This document shows, one piece after another, positions 26,864 to 34,580 of a DNA stretch of 64,000 nucleotides. Location of the stretch: assembly GCA_017999915.1 (NCBI GenBank), contig JAGNKX010000011.1, positions 1-64,000 of the forward strand, written 5' to 3'. The number at the start of each line of letters is the position of its first letter. The stretch's first letter is position 1. This stretch comes from Spirochaetota bacterium (GTDB lineage: Bacteria; Spirochaetota; UBA4802; UBA5550). A program made the position numbers and the translations under genes. Under the pieces are notes generated by a model, which was not told the origin of the DNA, ran no database searches, and was given only the letters and a program-made list of their open reading frames with translations.

Positions 26864-27592
26864 TTACAAGGCCACTTGTTTCTGCAGGGCTGTCATACGG
26901 GAGCGCAGGTCCGCCATCATGCTCTCCAGGGATTCCTCGCCATAGCCAGCCGTATCGAGAGACGCGCCGATTCTTACCGAAACGGGCCTGCTGTGGATAA
27001 TGAAGGAGCCGGGCCGGAGAATGGGCCCCGTCCCCGAAATGACTATGGGGACTATGGGCACCGAAGTTTTCCTGCACAGGTGAAAGAGGCCTTTCTTGAA
27101 GGGCCGAAGCGTGCCGTCCAGGCTCCTGGTCCCCTCGGGAAATATCATGATGCGCTTGCCTTCCCTGACCTGCCGCGCCGCCTCCTCCATGGAGGTCCGC
27201 GCCTGTTCGTTGTCTCCGCGGTCAATGGAGATATAACCGTTTATGCGCATGTGCATCCCCAGAAAGGGAATCCGCCCGATTTCTTTTTTTATTACCCATC
27301 CGTACCTGACAGGAATGATCTTGTTCAGGACCCAGATGTCGAAAAAGCTCTGATGATTGGCGGCGAAGATCTGCACCGAGGAGGCGTCGATTTTTTCAAG
27401 CCCTTCCACGGAAACCCTGATGCGGCAGAACCATAATATGGTAATGGACCACCAGCGCATGCACTGGTGCGAGAGATGGCCTGAAGGGCTGATAATAATC
27501 GAAAGGAGCGACAGGGTCCCCCAGAAGGCCGTGTCAAGGGCAATGAAGATCCAGCAGAGTAAAGAATTCACCGTGTCATAAAGCTTTTTCAT
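26864..27592 (-). CDS. plsC: 1-acyl-sn-glycerol-3-phosphate acyltransferase
   Basis: A 242-residue membrane acyltransferase making phosphatidic acid. It has an N-terminal membrane segment (LLCWIFIALDTAFWGTLSLL), the catalytic NHQSFFDIW (H-x4-D variant), GYISIDRGD and the substrate motif FPEGTRSLDG. A PIVPIVISGTG segment follows. I chose the ATG at 27592 because 47 upstream in-frame codons have no family similarity; the ribosome site is weak. The gene lies alone, divergent from the toxin-antitoxin pair. Confidence 0.88.
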   Translation of the reverse strand: MKKLYDTVNSLLCWIFIALDTAFWGTLSLLSIIISPSGHLSHQCMRWWSITILWFCRIRVSVEGLEKIDASSVQIFAANHQSFFDIWVLNKIIPVRYGWVIKKEIGRIPFLGMHMRINGYISIDRGDNEQARTSMEEAARQVREGKRIMIFPEGTRSLDGTLRPFKKGLFHLCRKTSVPIVPIVISGTGPILRPGSFIIHSRPVSVRIGASLDTAGYGEESLESMMADLRSRMTALQKQVAL

Positions 27593-27757
27593 ATCTATAC
27601 CCGTATTTATTGTTTTGTAACAGACGTAAAATATCCTTTTATTAAAGACAACAAACCCCTTTTTCCGTTGCAAAAAAAAGCTGGCGGGCCGGGTGACGCT
27701 GGTAGAAAAGACGATACCCGAAAGGAGATGCATGGCAATGTATTTAATAATTACTGC

Positions 27758-27786
27758 TTGACATTACATCATAAATGATGTACACT
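27758..27786 (+). promoter_or_regulatory. promoter with internal operator for the HigBA pair
   Basis: A -35 box TTGACA (27758-27763), a 17-bp spacer and a -10 box TACACT (27781-27786). The spacer holds a perfect palindrome TACATCAT-AA-ATGATGTA (27765-27782), an obvious operator for autorepression by the antitoxin. The expected transcription start (about 27793) coincides with the toxin ATG, so the mRNA may be leaderless. Confidence 0.75.
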
Positions 27787-27792
27787 GTTTCA

Positions 27793-28167
27793 ATGAGCAA
27801 GAAGTGGAATATTATTTTCTATGAAACGGCTGACGGCAAATGTCCTGTTGAAGCATTCATCAATTCGCGAAGCATTAATAACCGGGCTAAAATATTCAAC
27901 TGGCTGGACCAGCTCGAGACACACGGTCCGAATCTTCCTCGACCCTACGCCGATCTTCTTGGGGATGGCATCCACGAACTCAGAATAAAATTGTCCGGAG
28001 ACCAGATCAGGATCATATACTTTTTCTGTTATCGAAATTTTATAATTCTGACTCATGCTTTCACAAAGAGCACAAACAGGGTTCCTGAAGCAGAGATTCG
28101 GAAATCAATTAAATACCGCGAAGATTTTATAAGGCGATTCGACGAGAAAAAATTGAGGAGCAAATAA
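27793..28167 (+). CDS. higB: RelE/HigB-like (Gp49-type) mRNA-interferase toxin
   Basis: A 124-residue toxin of the phage-derived Gp49/HigB-like group. Signature segments are KIFNWLDQLETHGPNLPRPY, GIHELRIKLSGDQIRIIYFF and ILTHAFTKSTNRVPEAEI. Such proteins cleave mRNA on the ribosome. I chose the ATG at 27793 because it falls at the predicted transcription start; an in-frame ATG at 27775 lies upstream of the -10 box and cannot be used. The antitoxin gene starts 1 base after the stop, in the toxin-first order of higBA. Confidence 0.87.
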   Translation: MSKKWNIIFYETADGKCPVEAFINSRSINNRAKIFNWLDQLETHGPNLPRPYADLLGDGIHELRIKLSGDQIRIIYFFCYRNFIILTHAFTKSTNRVPEAEIRKSIKYREDFIRRFDEKKLRSK

Positions 28168-28168
28168 C

Positions 28169-28456
28169 ATGAAAACGTTTCGCAAGCAACTGAAAGAACA
28201 AATGAAAGACCCTGAATTTGCCAAGGCATATATAGAGGAAAAAGAGAGAATAGACCTGGCCGTGAAAATAGCCAGTGAGAGAAATAAACTGGGCATTTCG
28301 CAGGCCGAGTTGGCGAAAAAAGCCAAGGTGACCCAGCAACAATTATCAAGGGTAGAAAACGGGGCTAATTGCAATATGCACACGTTCATCAAGGTTTGCA
28401 CGGCCCTGGGATTAAAGCTTAACTTCGAACGGGGAAAATCCCGCGCTAAAATTTAG
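28169..28456 (+). CDS. higA: HigA-like antitoxin with HTH_XRE domain
   Basis: A 95-residue antitoxin. A basic N-terminal helix (MKTFRKQLKEQMKDPEFAKA) is followed by an XRE helix-turn-helix (LGISQAELAKKAKVTQQQLS, about residues 45-75). GAGGAG lies just upstream of the ATG. It should neutralise the toxin and repress the promoter at 27758 through the palindrome. Confidence 0.88.
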   Translation: MKTFRKQLKEQMKDPEFAKAYIEEKERIDLAVKIASERNKLGISQAELAKKAKVTQQQLSRVENGANCNMHTFIKVCTALGLKLNFERGKSRAKI

Positions 28457-28499
28457 CGATTAATTATCCAGGAATTTTTTCAGGATACTATAGCAATCC

Positions 28500-29750
28500 A
28501 TGCACACCATAACCTGCGATATCGCCGTGATCGGCGGGGGACCTGCGGGGATGATGGCGGCCGGCACGGCCGCTGCCCATGGGGCGGACACGGTCCTCAT
28601 TGAGAAGAACCGGCGCCCCGGGAGGAAGCTCCTCATCACCGGCAAGGGGCGATGCAACATCACCAACGCCGCGGCGGACGCCAGGAGCTTCCTGGCACGC
28701 TTCGGCGGGAAAGGCAAGTACCTTCACTCCCTTCTTCACGGCTTCGGCATCGACGACGCAATGGAATTCTTCGCCGGCCGCGGGTGCCCGGTCAAGGTCG
28801 AGCGGGGGAACCGGGTCTTTCCCGAGTCGGACAGCGCCGCGGACGTGCTCCGGGTCCTCCAGGAGTACATGAAGGAAAACGGCGTGAAGGTCCTGGGAGG
28901 ATGCGACATCAGAACTATAATCCGTGGCGACAGTCACATTGAAAGAATCGAATCGGAAGAGCACGCCATAGAGGCGAAGAGTTACATTCTCTGCACCGGG
29001 GGCCTCAGCTATCCCGCCACCGGCTCCACCGGCGCGGGCCTCGATTTCTGCCGCGACCTGGGCCACACCGTGGTGAAGCCGCGGCCCTCCCTGGTGCCGG
29101 TCATACTCAAGGAAAAATGGATCGGCGAACTCGAGGGCCTGAGCCTCCGCAACGTCACGGTCCGCCTGGTCCATGAGGGGAAGACCGTGGGCGAGGAGTT
29201 CGGCGAGGCCCTGTTCACGTCCAACGGCATGAGCGGCCCGGTGATCATAGACCTGAGCCGGGCCGTCGGCGAGATGCTCCCGGCCCGCCTGGAGCTCGCC
29301 ATCGACCTGAAGCCGGCCCTGGACCGGAAGGCCCTGGACGAGCGGGTCCGGCGCGACTTCGCAGAGAACCCGACGCGCCTTTTCAAGAACAGCCTGGGGC
29401 GCCTCCTGCCGGCCTCCCTCATCCCGGTCATCGTAAGGCTTTCCGGCATCGATCCGCAGAAAAGCGTGAGCCACCTCACGCGGGAGGAGCGGGCGGCCCT
29501 CGTCTCCCTCCTCAAGGACCTGCGCGCCTCGGTCGCCGGGATCGAAGGCTTCGACAAGGCCATCATCACGGCCGGCGGCGTGTCCCTGGACGAGATCGAC
29601 ATGCGCACCATGGGCTCGCGGCTGATAGAAAACCTCTACTTCGCCGGCGAGATCATAGACATCGACGGCCCCACCGGCGGCTACAACCTCCAGGTATGCT
29701 GGAGCACGGGATACCGCGCGGGCCTCTCGGCCGCGGAGGCGCTGTCATAG
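28500..29750 (+). CDS. HI0933-family FAD-dependent flavoprotein (YhiN-like)
   Basis: A 416-residue flavoprotein. The dinucleotide-binding motif VIGGGPAGMMAAGTAAAHGA is followed by LIEKNRRPGRKLLITGKGRC and NITN, diagnostic of the HI0933/YhiN group. Near the C-terminus are ITAGGVSLDEID, YFAGEIIDIDGPTGGYNLQ and the closing AFSTG-like WSTGYRAG. The reaction is unknown; most members are annotated as NAD(P)/FAD-dependent oxidoreductases. A weak ribosome site (AGGA) precedes the ATG. It lies 43 bases after the antitoxin. Confidence 0.9.
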   Translation: MHTITCDIAVIGGGPAGMMAAGTAAAHGADTVLIEKNRRPGRKLLITGKGRCNITNAAADARSFLARFGGKGKYLHSLLHGFGIDDAMEFFAGRGCPVKVERGNRVFPESDSAADVLRVLQEYMKENGVKVLGGCDIRTIIRGDSHIERIESEEHAIEAKSYILCTGGLSYPATGSTGAGLDFCRDLGHTVVKPRPSLVPVILKEKWIGELEGLSLRNVTVRLVHEGKTVGEEFGEALFTSNGMSGPVIIDLSRAVGEMLPARLELAIDLKPALDRKALDERVRRDFAENPTRLFKNSLGRLLPASLIPVIVRLSGIDPQKSVSHLTREERAALVSLLKDLRASVAGIEGFDKAIITAGGVSLDEIDMRTMGSRLIENLYFAGEIIDIDGPTGGYNLQVCWSTGYRAGLSAAEALS

Positions 29751-29853
29751 TGAGCAATCATGTTATCGGGGGGAAAATCCGCATAGGGCATGATCTGGGA
29801 AGCGCGGTCACGTAACCGCGCCTGCATAAAATAAAATCTTCAAGGAGACCATC

Positions 29854-30138
29854 ATGATAACGCTTATCGCAAAGCTGAAGGTGAAAGAAGGGAAAATGGA
29901 TGAGGCCAAGGCCATCCTAAAAGAAATCGTCCCGAAATTAAAGGAAGCCGAGCCGGGGTGCCTCGAATACATTCCCCACACGGTCCGCGGCGAAGAGAAC
30001 GCCATACTCTTTTACGAAAAATACAGGGACAAGGACGCCCTGAAAATCCATATGGATAATATGGGAAAGACCATGGAAAAACTGTTCCCCCTGCTGGAGC
30101 CGGGCATGGATGTAAAGACATGCTATGAGTTTGTTTGA
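29854..30138 (+). CDS. antibiotic-biosynthesis-monooxygenase (ABM) domain protein
   Basis: A 94-residue ferredoxin-like protein of the ABM/YgiN type. The pattern LIAKLKVKEGKMDEAKAILK, EPGCLEYIPH, FYEKYRDKDALKIHM is typical. These small dimers act as monooxygenases on quinols or polyketides or as haem-degrading relatives; the substrate is not evident. AAGGAG lies about 7 bases before the ATG. The gene precedes a 13-bp hairpin that may end its transcript. Confidence 0.85.
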   Translation: MITLIAKLKVKEGKMDEAKAILKEIVPKLKEAEPGCLEYIPHTVRGEENAILFYEKYRDKDALKIHMDNMGKTMEKLFPLLEPGMDVKTCYEFV

Positions 30139-30201
30139 TTAGCATGCTTTCCTGAACTCCGCGGATCCAGGTTTCAGGACCCGTTGCAAAATAAATGCCG
30201 T

Positions 30202-30231
30202 CGTCAGGAGGGGGCCAACCCCCTCCTGACG
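30202..30231. terminator. 13-bp perfect hairpin downstream of the ABM gene
   Basis: CGTCAGGAGGGGG (30202-30214) pairs perfectly with CCCCCTCCTGACG (30219-30231) around the loop CCAA. There is no T run after it on the plus strand, so it may act as a factor-assisted terminator or an mRNA-stabilising stem. Confidence 0.5.
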
Positions 30232-30254
30232 GCACGCTGATAATAAAAATCATG

Positions 30255-30283
30255 TTGATTATTTAATACGCCTCACATAGATT
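30255..30283 (+). promoter_or_regulatory. candidate promoter of the FecR lipoprotein gene
   Basis: TTGATT (30255-30260), 17-bp spacing and TAGATT (30278-30283), four of six matches each to the sigma-70 consensus, 33 bases before the start at 30316. Inferred from sequence only. Confidence 0.4.
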
Positions 30284-30315
30284 ATCCCAACTACCCTCAT
30301 CAAAGGAGACATTCG

Positions 30316-31410
30316 ATGAAATCCACCACTGTAGCTTGCGGATTATCCATATATATCTGCCTTCTCCTCGGCCTGTCCGCATCCCTGTTCACGGCCTGCT
30401 CAAAGGAGCGGAAAGATTCAGAGGCCCGCGCCATGACCACCTTCGTCATCGGCACGGTTACCCTTGAACGCCCGGGCGAGCCGGCCCGGCCGATCCATCA
30501 CAAGGAGGAGCTGAAGCAGGGAGACGTGGTGAAAACCGGGCCCAACTCGATGCTGGTGGTGCAGCTCGGCGAGGACTCGGTCATTAAGATCGAATCAAGC
30601 ACGACCCTGGCCATGTCGCAGCTCCTCTTCCCTGGGGACAAACAGCTCAACCTCGAACAGGGCAGGATGTTCACCCGGGTGCGCCACCTCGGCAAGGAAT
30701 CGACCTTCAAGGTCTACACGAAAACGTCCCTGGCCGCCGTACGGGGCACCGAGTTCAGCGTGACCGCCGATAAAAACCGCTCCGTCGTGGCCGTGAACGA
30801 AGGCACCGTGGCGGTCCGGAAGATCGAAGCCGGCAGGGAGGCCGCGGAGGAAAAAGAGGTCCCCAAAGGAACGGCGGCGGTCGTCAAGGGAGCCGTCACC
30901 ACGCGGCCGGTCAGCGCCGAGGAGAAAAGGGAATTCCGCCGCTTCGCCAGGATCGAACCGGTGGAGGACCTCGACGGAACAAGCGAGGCGGACCTCAGGA
31001 AGATGGAAGAGGACTACCAGAAGAACAAGGACAAGCCTGTTGAAGCCGATAAACAGAAGGATAAGGATAAAAAAGACACAAAGAAAGAAAAGGCGGCTGA
31101 CAGGGAAAAGCCGGCCGGAAACGACGCCGCGAAAAAAACCGTCCTCTGGACCGGCAAGGGCATATACGGCGCGTCTGACCCCGTCATCGTGTATTACCGG
31201 AACATGCCTGAATACCGCAACTGCTGGATCGACGTATCAAAGGCCACGGACGGAGACGGACGATACCAGTCATACCAGTGGACCTACAGCGCCAAGAACG
31301 GCCAGATGACCTTTTCCAACCTGCGGCTTGAGCCGGGTGTTTACGAGGTGCGCGCCCATTTCAGCAGGGGCAGTTCGGTGGATAAAAGGTATCGGTTCAG
31401 GGTGCGGTAA
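30316..31410 (+). CDS. FecR-domain lipoprotein
   Basis: A 364-residue lipoprotein (signal ending ASLFTAC, lipid Cys about residue 29). The FecR domain (about 45-200) has VIGTVTLERPGEPARPI, LKQGDVVKTGPNSMLVVQLG, TSLAAVRGTEFSVT and NEGTVAVRK. A highly charged Lys/Glu/Asp linker (about 225-275) resembles a flexible spacer. The C-terminal module (VLWTGKGIYGASDPVIVYYR to YRFRVR) is a beta domain common in spirochaetal and myxobacterial envelope proteins. FecR domains in such stand-alone lipoproteins probably bind peptidoglycan or sugars rather than regulate sigma factors. AAAGGAG precedes the ATG. Confidence 0.82.
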   Translation: MKSTTVACGLSIYICLLLGLSASLFTACSKERKDSEARAMTTFVIGTVTLERPGEPARPIHHKEELKQGDVVKTGPNSMLVVQLGEDSVIKIESSTTLAMSQLLFPGDKQLNLEQGRMFTRVRHLGKESTFKVYTKTSLAAVRGTEFSVTADKNRSVVAVNEGTVAVRKIEAGREAAEEKEVPKGTAAVVKGAVTTRPVSAEEKREFRRFARIEPVEDLDGTSEADLRKMEEDYQKNKDKPVEADKQKDKDKKDTKKEKAADREKPAGNDAAKKTVLWTGKGIYGASDPVIVYYRNMPEYRNCWIDVSKATDGDGRYQSYQWTYSAKNGQMTFSNLRLEPGVYEVRAHFSRGSSVDKRYRFRVR

Positions 31411-31458
31411 TTCCGCGGCAAGCCGCCCCCCATTTCCCCGGGGGATGGCGCCGTCCCG

Positions 31459-32007
31459 TCACAGGGGCTTGATCCCCCGCTCCTCGTAGAGCACCAGGGA
31501 AGTGATGTTCTCGTAGTCGAGGACCACGCGGGAATCCTCGATATCGAGGACGCTGTTGATGATCTTCTGGAATTTACCGGTCAGGTTCATGATATCGTTG
31601 GTGTCGACCCACCCGAAGAGGCTGGAAAAGAACTTGAGCTCCGCCAGCCGTTCAAGGACGCCGTCGATGGTCTGCATTTTTTCCCTGTCGATGTCGGCCT
31701 CGCTGATCTCCTTTTCCAGCTTGACCAGGAATGACTTCCATGAATCGAAGGGCTTGTGGTGGAACACCGATGCGGTATGGGACACCACCGATTTGGAGAA
31801 CACCACGGTGCGGGTCAGGCGGCCGACCATGACGATGAAGAGCCCGAAGTTCTCGTCCTCGCCGTCCTTGAATCGCCCCTTGATGACGACGATATCCGTG
31901 TATTCGCCCTTCATGATCTGCCTGGCTTTCTCAATGTCGCCCTTGCAGAACTTCTCGATAATCTTCAGCTTCTCGAAATATTGTCGTGCCCCGTCATCGC
32001 GGTTCAT
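31459..32007 (-). CDS. hypothetical protein downstream of parB
   Basis: A 182-residue soluble protein, no signal peptide. It starts with a helical NRDDGARQYFEKLKIIEKFC and continues with DIVVIKGRFKDGEDENFGLF, RTVVFSKSVVSHTASVFHHK and a C-terminal VVLDYENITSLVLYEERG. I do not recognise the family. It lies 62 bases after parB on the same strand and may be co-transcribed with parAB. Confidence 0.6.
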   Translation of the reverse strand: MNRDDGARQYFEKLKIIEKFCKGDIEKARQIMKGEYTDIVVIKGRFKDGEDENFGLFIVMVGRLTRTVVFSKSVVSHTASVFHHKPFDSWKSFLVKLEKEISEADIDREKMQTIDGVLERLAELKFFSSLFGWVDTNDIMNLTGKFQKIINSVLDIEDSRVVLDYENITSLVLYEERGIKPL

Positions 32008-32069
32008 GCCGCAAACTCCATGAATGCGTTTAAACTAAAAATACCCCGCGCGCCGCGCCCCAGTCAAGA

Positions 32070-32936
32070 TTATTTCTTGATGAGGTCCATGATCCGGTCA
32101 AAATCGTCCAGGGAATAATAGCTGATTTCTATTTTCCCCCTGCCGGAGGCGTGTTTTATCTCCACCTTGGTGCCGAATATCGACACCAGATCCTCTTCCA
32201 CCTTCCTGATATGGGCGTCCTTGGAGGGCTTCTTCTTGCCCTGCTTCTGCTTTTTGTCGCCCTCCTGCACCAGCTGCTCAAGGGCGCGGACCGACACCGA
32301 CTTGTTGAGGATCTCCCGGTACAGCTCCATCTGCCGCCCGCCGCTCACGGACAGGAGCACCTTGGCGTGACCGGTGCTGATCTCGCCCGACGACAACGAC
32401 TCCTGTATCTCGGCGGGCAGCTGCAGCAGGCGCAGCGTGTTGGCGATGGTGGCCCGCTCCTTGCCCACCTGGACCGCGATATCCTGCTGCTTGAGGCTGA
32501 ACCGGTTGATGAGGACCTTGTAGGCCTCGGCCTCCTCGATGGGGTTCAGGTTGGTGCGCTGGATGTTCTCGGTGAGGGCCAGGGTGAGGTTCTTCACCTC
32601 GTCAGCCTCGATCACGATGGCCCGGATCTTCTTCAAGCCGGCGTGCTTGACCGCCCTGAGGCGCCGTTCCCCGGCCACCACGTAGTAATTGTTCTCCGAC
32701 CGGCGCACGATGATCGGCTGGAGGAGTCCCACCGCCTGTATGGACGCGGCCAGGCCCTTGATCTCCAGCTCGTCGAAGACGGCCCGCGGCTGGTCCGGGT
32801 TGGGAAGGACCGCGTCCGCGTCCAGCTCGACGATGAGCTCCGCATTCTGGACGATCCCCTTTTCCAGGGTCTCCACCGGCGTTGGCGACGACGTTATGAT
32901 CGCGGACAGACCTTTGCCCAGAACCTTTTTAGCCAT
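32070..32936 (-). CDS. parB: chromosome-partitioning protein ParB
   Basis: A 288-residue ParB/Spo0J protein. An N-terminal ParA-interacting segment (KVLGKGLSAIIT) precedes the CTPase/ParB domain with PNPDQPRAVFDELEIKGLAA and the VAGERRLRAVKHAGL motif. The helix-turn-helix region (ENIQRTNLNPIEEAEAYKVL, FSLKQQDIAVQVGKERATIA) and a lysine-rich C-terminal dimer domain follow. It binds parS and spreads along DNA. No parS-like 16-bp palindrome was found in this window. The start overlaps parA by 8 bases. Confidence 0.93.
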   Translation of the reverse strand: MAKKVLGKGLSAIITSSPTPVETLEKGIVQNAELIVELDADAVLPNPDQPRAVFDELEIKGLAASIQAVGLLQPIIVRRSENNYYVVAGERRLRAVKHAGLKKIRAIVIEADEVKNLTLALTENIQRTNLNPIEEAEAYKVLINRFSLKQQDIAVQVGKERATIANTLRLLQLPAEIQESLSSGEISTGHAKVLLSVSGGRQMELYREILNKSVSVRALEQLVQEGDKKQKQGKKKPSKDAHIRKVEEDLVSIFGTKVEIKHASGRGKIEISYYSLDDFDRIMDLIKK

Positions 32937-33690
32937 TCTTCAAGACCTCGTCTGCTAAGTTCTCGTAGGTAACGCTGCCTATGCTTCCCCTGTCGTAAAA
33001 GCCTATGGGCTTCCCGAAGGAGGGGGCTTCCGAAAGGCGCACGTTCCTCGGTATGATGGTTTTAAAAACCTTGTTTGAAAAATATTCCCGCACGTCGGAC
33101 ACGACCTGTTGCGACAGGTTCGTCCGCGAATCGTACATCGTGAGGACCACTCCCTCGATGGAGAGGCCTTTGTTCAGGTTCTCCTGCACCATGGCGATGA
33201 TCCTGAGAAGCTGGCTCAGTCCCTCCAGCGCGTAGTATTCGCACTGCAGCGGGATCATCACCGAATCGGCCGCCACGAGGCTGTTCAGCGTGAGGATCCC
33301 CAGTGAGGGCGGACAGTCGACGAACACGTAATCGTAATCCCTCCGTATCTCCTCCATGGCCCTGCGGAGTATGAACTCCTTTCCGTCGACGTCCATCAGG
33401 TCCATCTGGGCCCCGGCGAGATGGATGTTCGACGGGATAAGGTCCAGGTTTTCCATGCCGGTCTTGACGATGGCGTCCCTGATCGGCACCGAGCCGATGA
33501 GCACTTCATATATGGTGCGCTCGCTCTCGCCCGCGTTGACGCCGACGCCGTACCCGGCGTTCGCCTGCGGGTCGATGTCGATGATCAGGACGCGCCGCGC
33601 CCGATCGGCGATGAAAGACGCCACGTTGACCGTTGTCGTCGTTTTTCCCACTCCCCCCTTCTGGTTGGAGACCGATATCACTCTTCCCAT
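32929..33690 (-). CDS. parA: chromosome-partitioning ATPase ParA (Soj)
   Basis: A 253-residue ParA. The deviant Walker-A box is NQKGGVGKTTTTVN (about residues 9-20), with IDIDPQAN and DCPPSLG. The ATG at 33690 follows GGAG by about 7 bases; 26 codons further upstream are non-conserved. ATP-bound dimers coat DNA and move ParB-parS complexes. It forms an operon with parB. The usual gidA/gidB neighbours are not adjacent. Confidence 0.93.
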   Translation of the reverse strand: MGRVISVSNQKGGVGKTTTTVNVASFIADRARRVLIIDIDPQANAGYGVGVNAGESERTIYEVLIGSVPIRDAIVKTGMENLDLIPSNIHLAGAQMDLMDVDGKEFILRRAMEEIRRDYDYVFVDCPPSLGILTLNSLVAADSVMIPLQCEYYALEGLSQLLRIIAMVQENLNKGLSIEGVVLTMYDSRTNLSQQVVSDVREYFSNKVFKTIIPRNVRLSEAPSFGKPIGFYDRGSIGSVTYENLADEVLKNG

Positions 33691-33709
33691 TCCCTGGCTC
33701 CGAATTTTT

Positions 33710-33819
33710 AAACTTGTTGCGAAACTGCGTCTCGCGCTCGCAGGTGATGCCCCTACAGGGGCTTGCAAGGGGCTTAGCCCCTTGACCCCGATTAAAAAAA
33801 CCGGATTCGCAACAAGTTT
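33710..33819. repeat. 110-bp element with 14-bp perfect inverted ends, upstream of parA
   Basis: AAACTTGTTGCGAA (33710-33723) and TTCGCAACAAGTTT (33806-33819) are perfect inverted repeats. Inside lie two further hairpins: GCCCCT-ACA-GGGGC and CAAGGGGC-TTA-GCCCCTTG. The whole segment could fold into one branched stem or be a miniature mobile element. It sits 20 bases before parA, so it could also influence parAB expression. The 33820-34009 rest shows nothing further. Confidence 0.65.
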
Positions 33820-34009
33820 ATTGTAGTACTCTTTTAAAGTTCCGGCCTGAATGCAACAACTTTTCTTGGATTGCCGCTGTAAATCTATTTCTGCTTGACA
33901 GGGCGCCTTGCCGGACCGCAGACTTCAACGGTTTATTCCCGCCCCAAACCGGCGCTCCCCTCGGGCCGGCTGCCGGACGGGCACAATCCATCCAGGAGTG
34001 GGCCGGGCC

Positions 34010-34576
34010 ATGGCGAGACGAAAAAACATCATCGATAAAAATTTCCAGCTGAAGACCACCTTCCGCATAATCGGGATAATCATCATCACCTTCATCCTCG
34101 TCATTGCCGTCACGGGTGTCATATCCACGGACAACAACCGTCAGATACAGGCCACCATCAACGATCTCAACAGGTCCATCGAAAAGGACAAGAAGACCAT
34201 CGAGGTCCTCATCGCGTCGGCGGGCCTGAAGCGCGAAACCATGGCGGACCGCGACCATGACCGGATGATCGAAGACCACCTCGAGACCATCGCCGTGATG
34301 CACACCAACATGGAGCAGCTGAAGCGGATCCTGAACATGAACCGGGCCCTGTTCACGGTGATGATCCTCACCGGCGTGCTCCTCGGCTTCGGCCTCTTCA
34401 TCTACCTGATCCGCCTCACGAACCGGATCTCGGGCCCCCTCTACGTGCTGACCCGGCACATGCACGACATCATGAACGGCAGGCAGCCCAATCTCCGGGA
34501 GCTCCGGAAAAACGACGAATTCCAGGAGTTCTACCGCGAGTTCATTTCATTCATCGACAAGACCGGCAGGAAATGA
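34010..34576 (+). CDS. two-span membrane protein with HAMP-like segment
   Basis: A 188-residue protein. A basic N-terminus (MARRKNIIDKNFQLKTTF) leads into TM1 (IIGIIIITFILVIAVTGVIS), a helical extracytoplasmic loop of about 75 residues, TM2 (ALFTVMILTGVLLGFGLFIY) and a HAMP-like tail beginning RLTNRISGPLYVLTRHM. There is no output domain after the HAMP-like part. Such short proteins may signal through a partner. The ATG follows AGGAG by 12 bases. It converges with the next gene, leaving 4 bases between stops. Confidence 0.65.
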   Translation: MARRKNIIDKNFQLKTTFRIIGIIIITFILVIAVTGVISTDNNRQIQATINDLNRSIEKDKKTIEVLIASAGLKRETMADRDHDRMIEDHLETIAVMHTNMEQLKRILNMNRALFTVMILTGVLLGFGLFIYLIRLTNRISGPLYVLTRHMHDIMNGRQPNLRELRKNDEFQEFYREFISFIDKTGRK

Positions 34577-34580
34577 GCCC

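Noticed and set aside
33710-33819. parS site near parA
   Set aside because: The inverted ends are 82 bases apart and do not resemble the TGTTTCACGTGAAACA consensus; no such 16-mer was seen elsewhere in the window.
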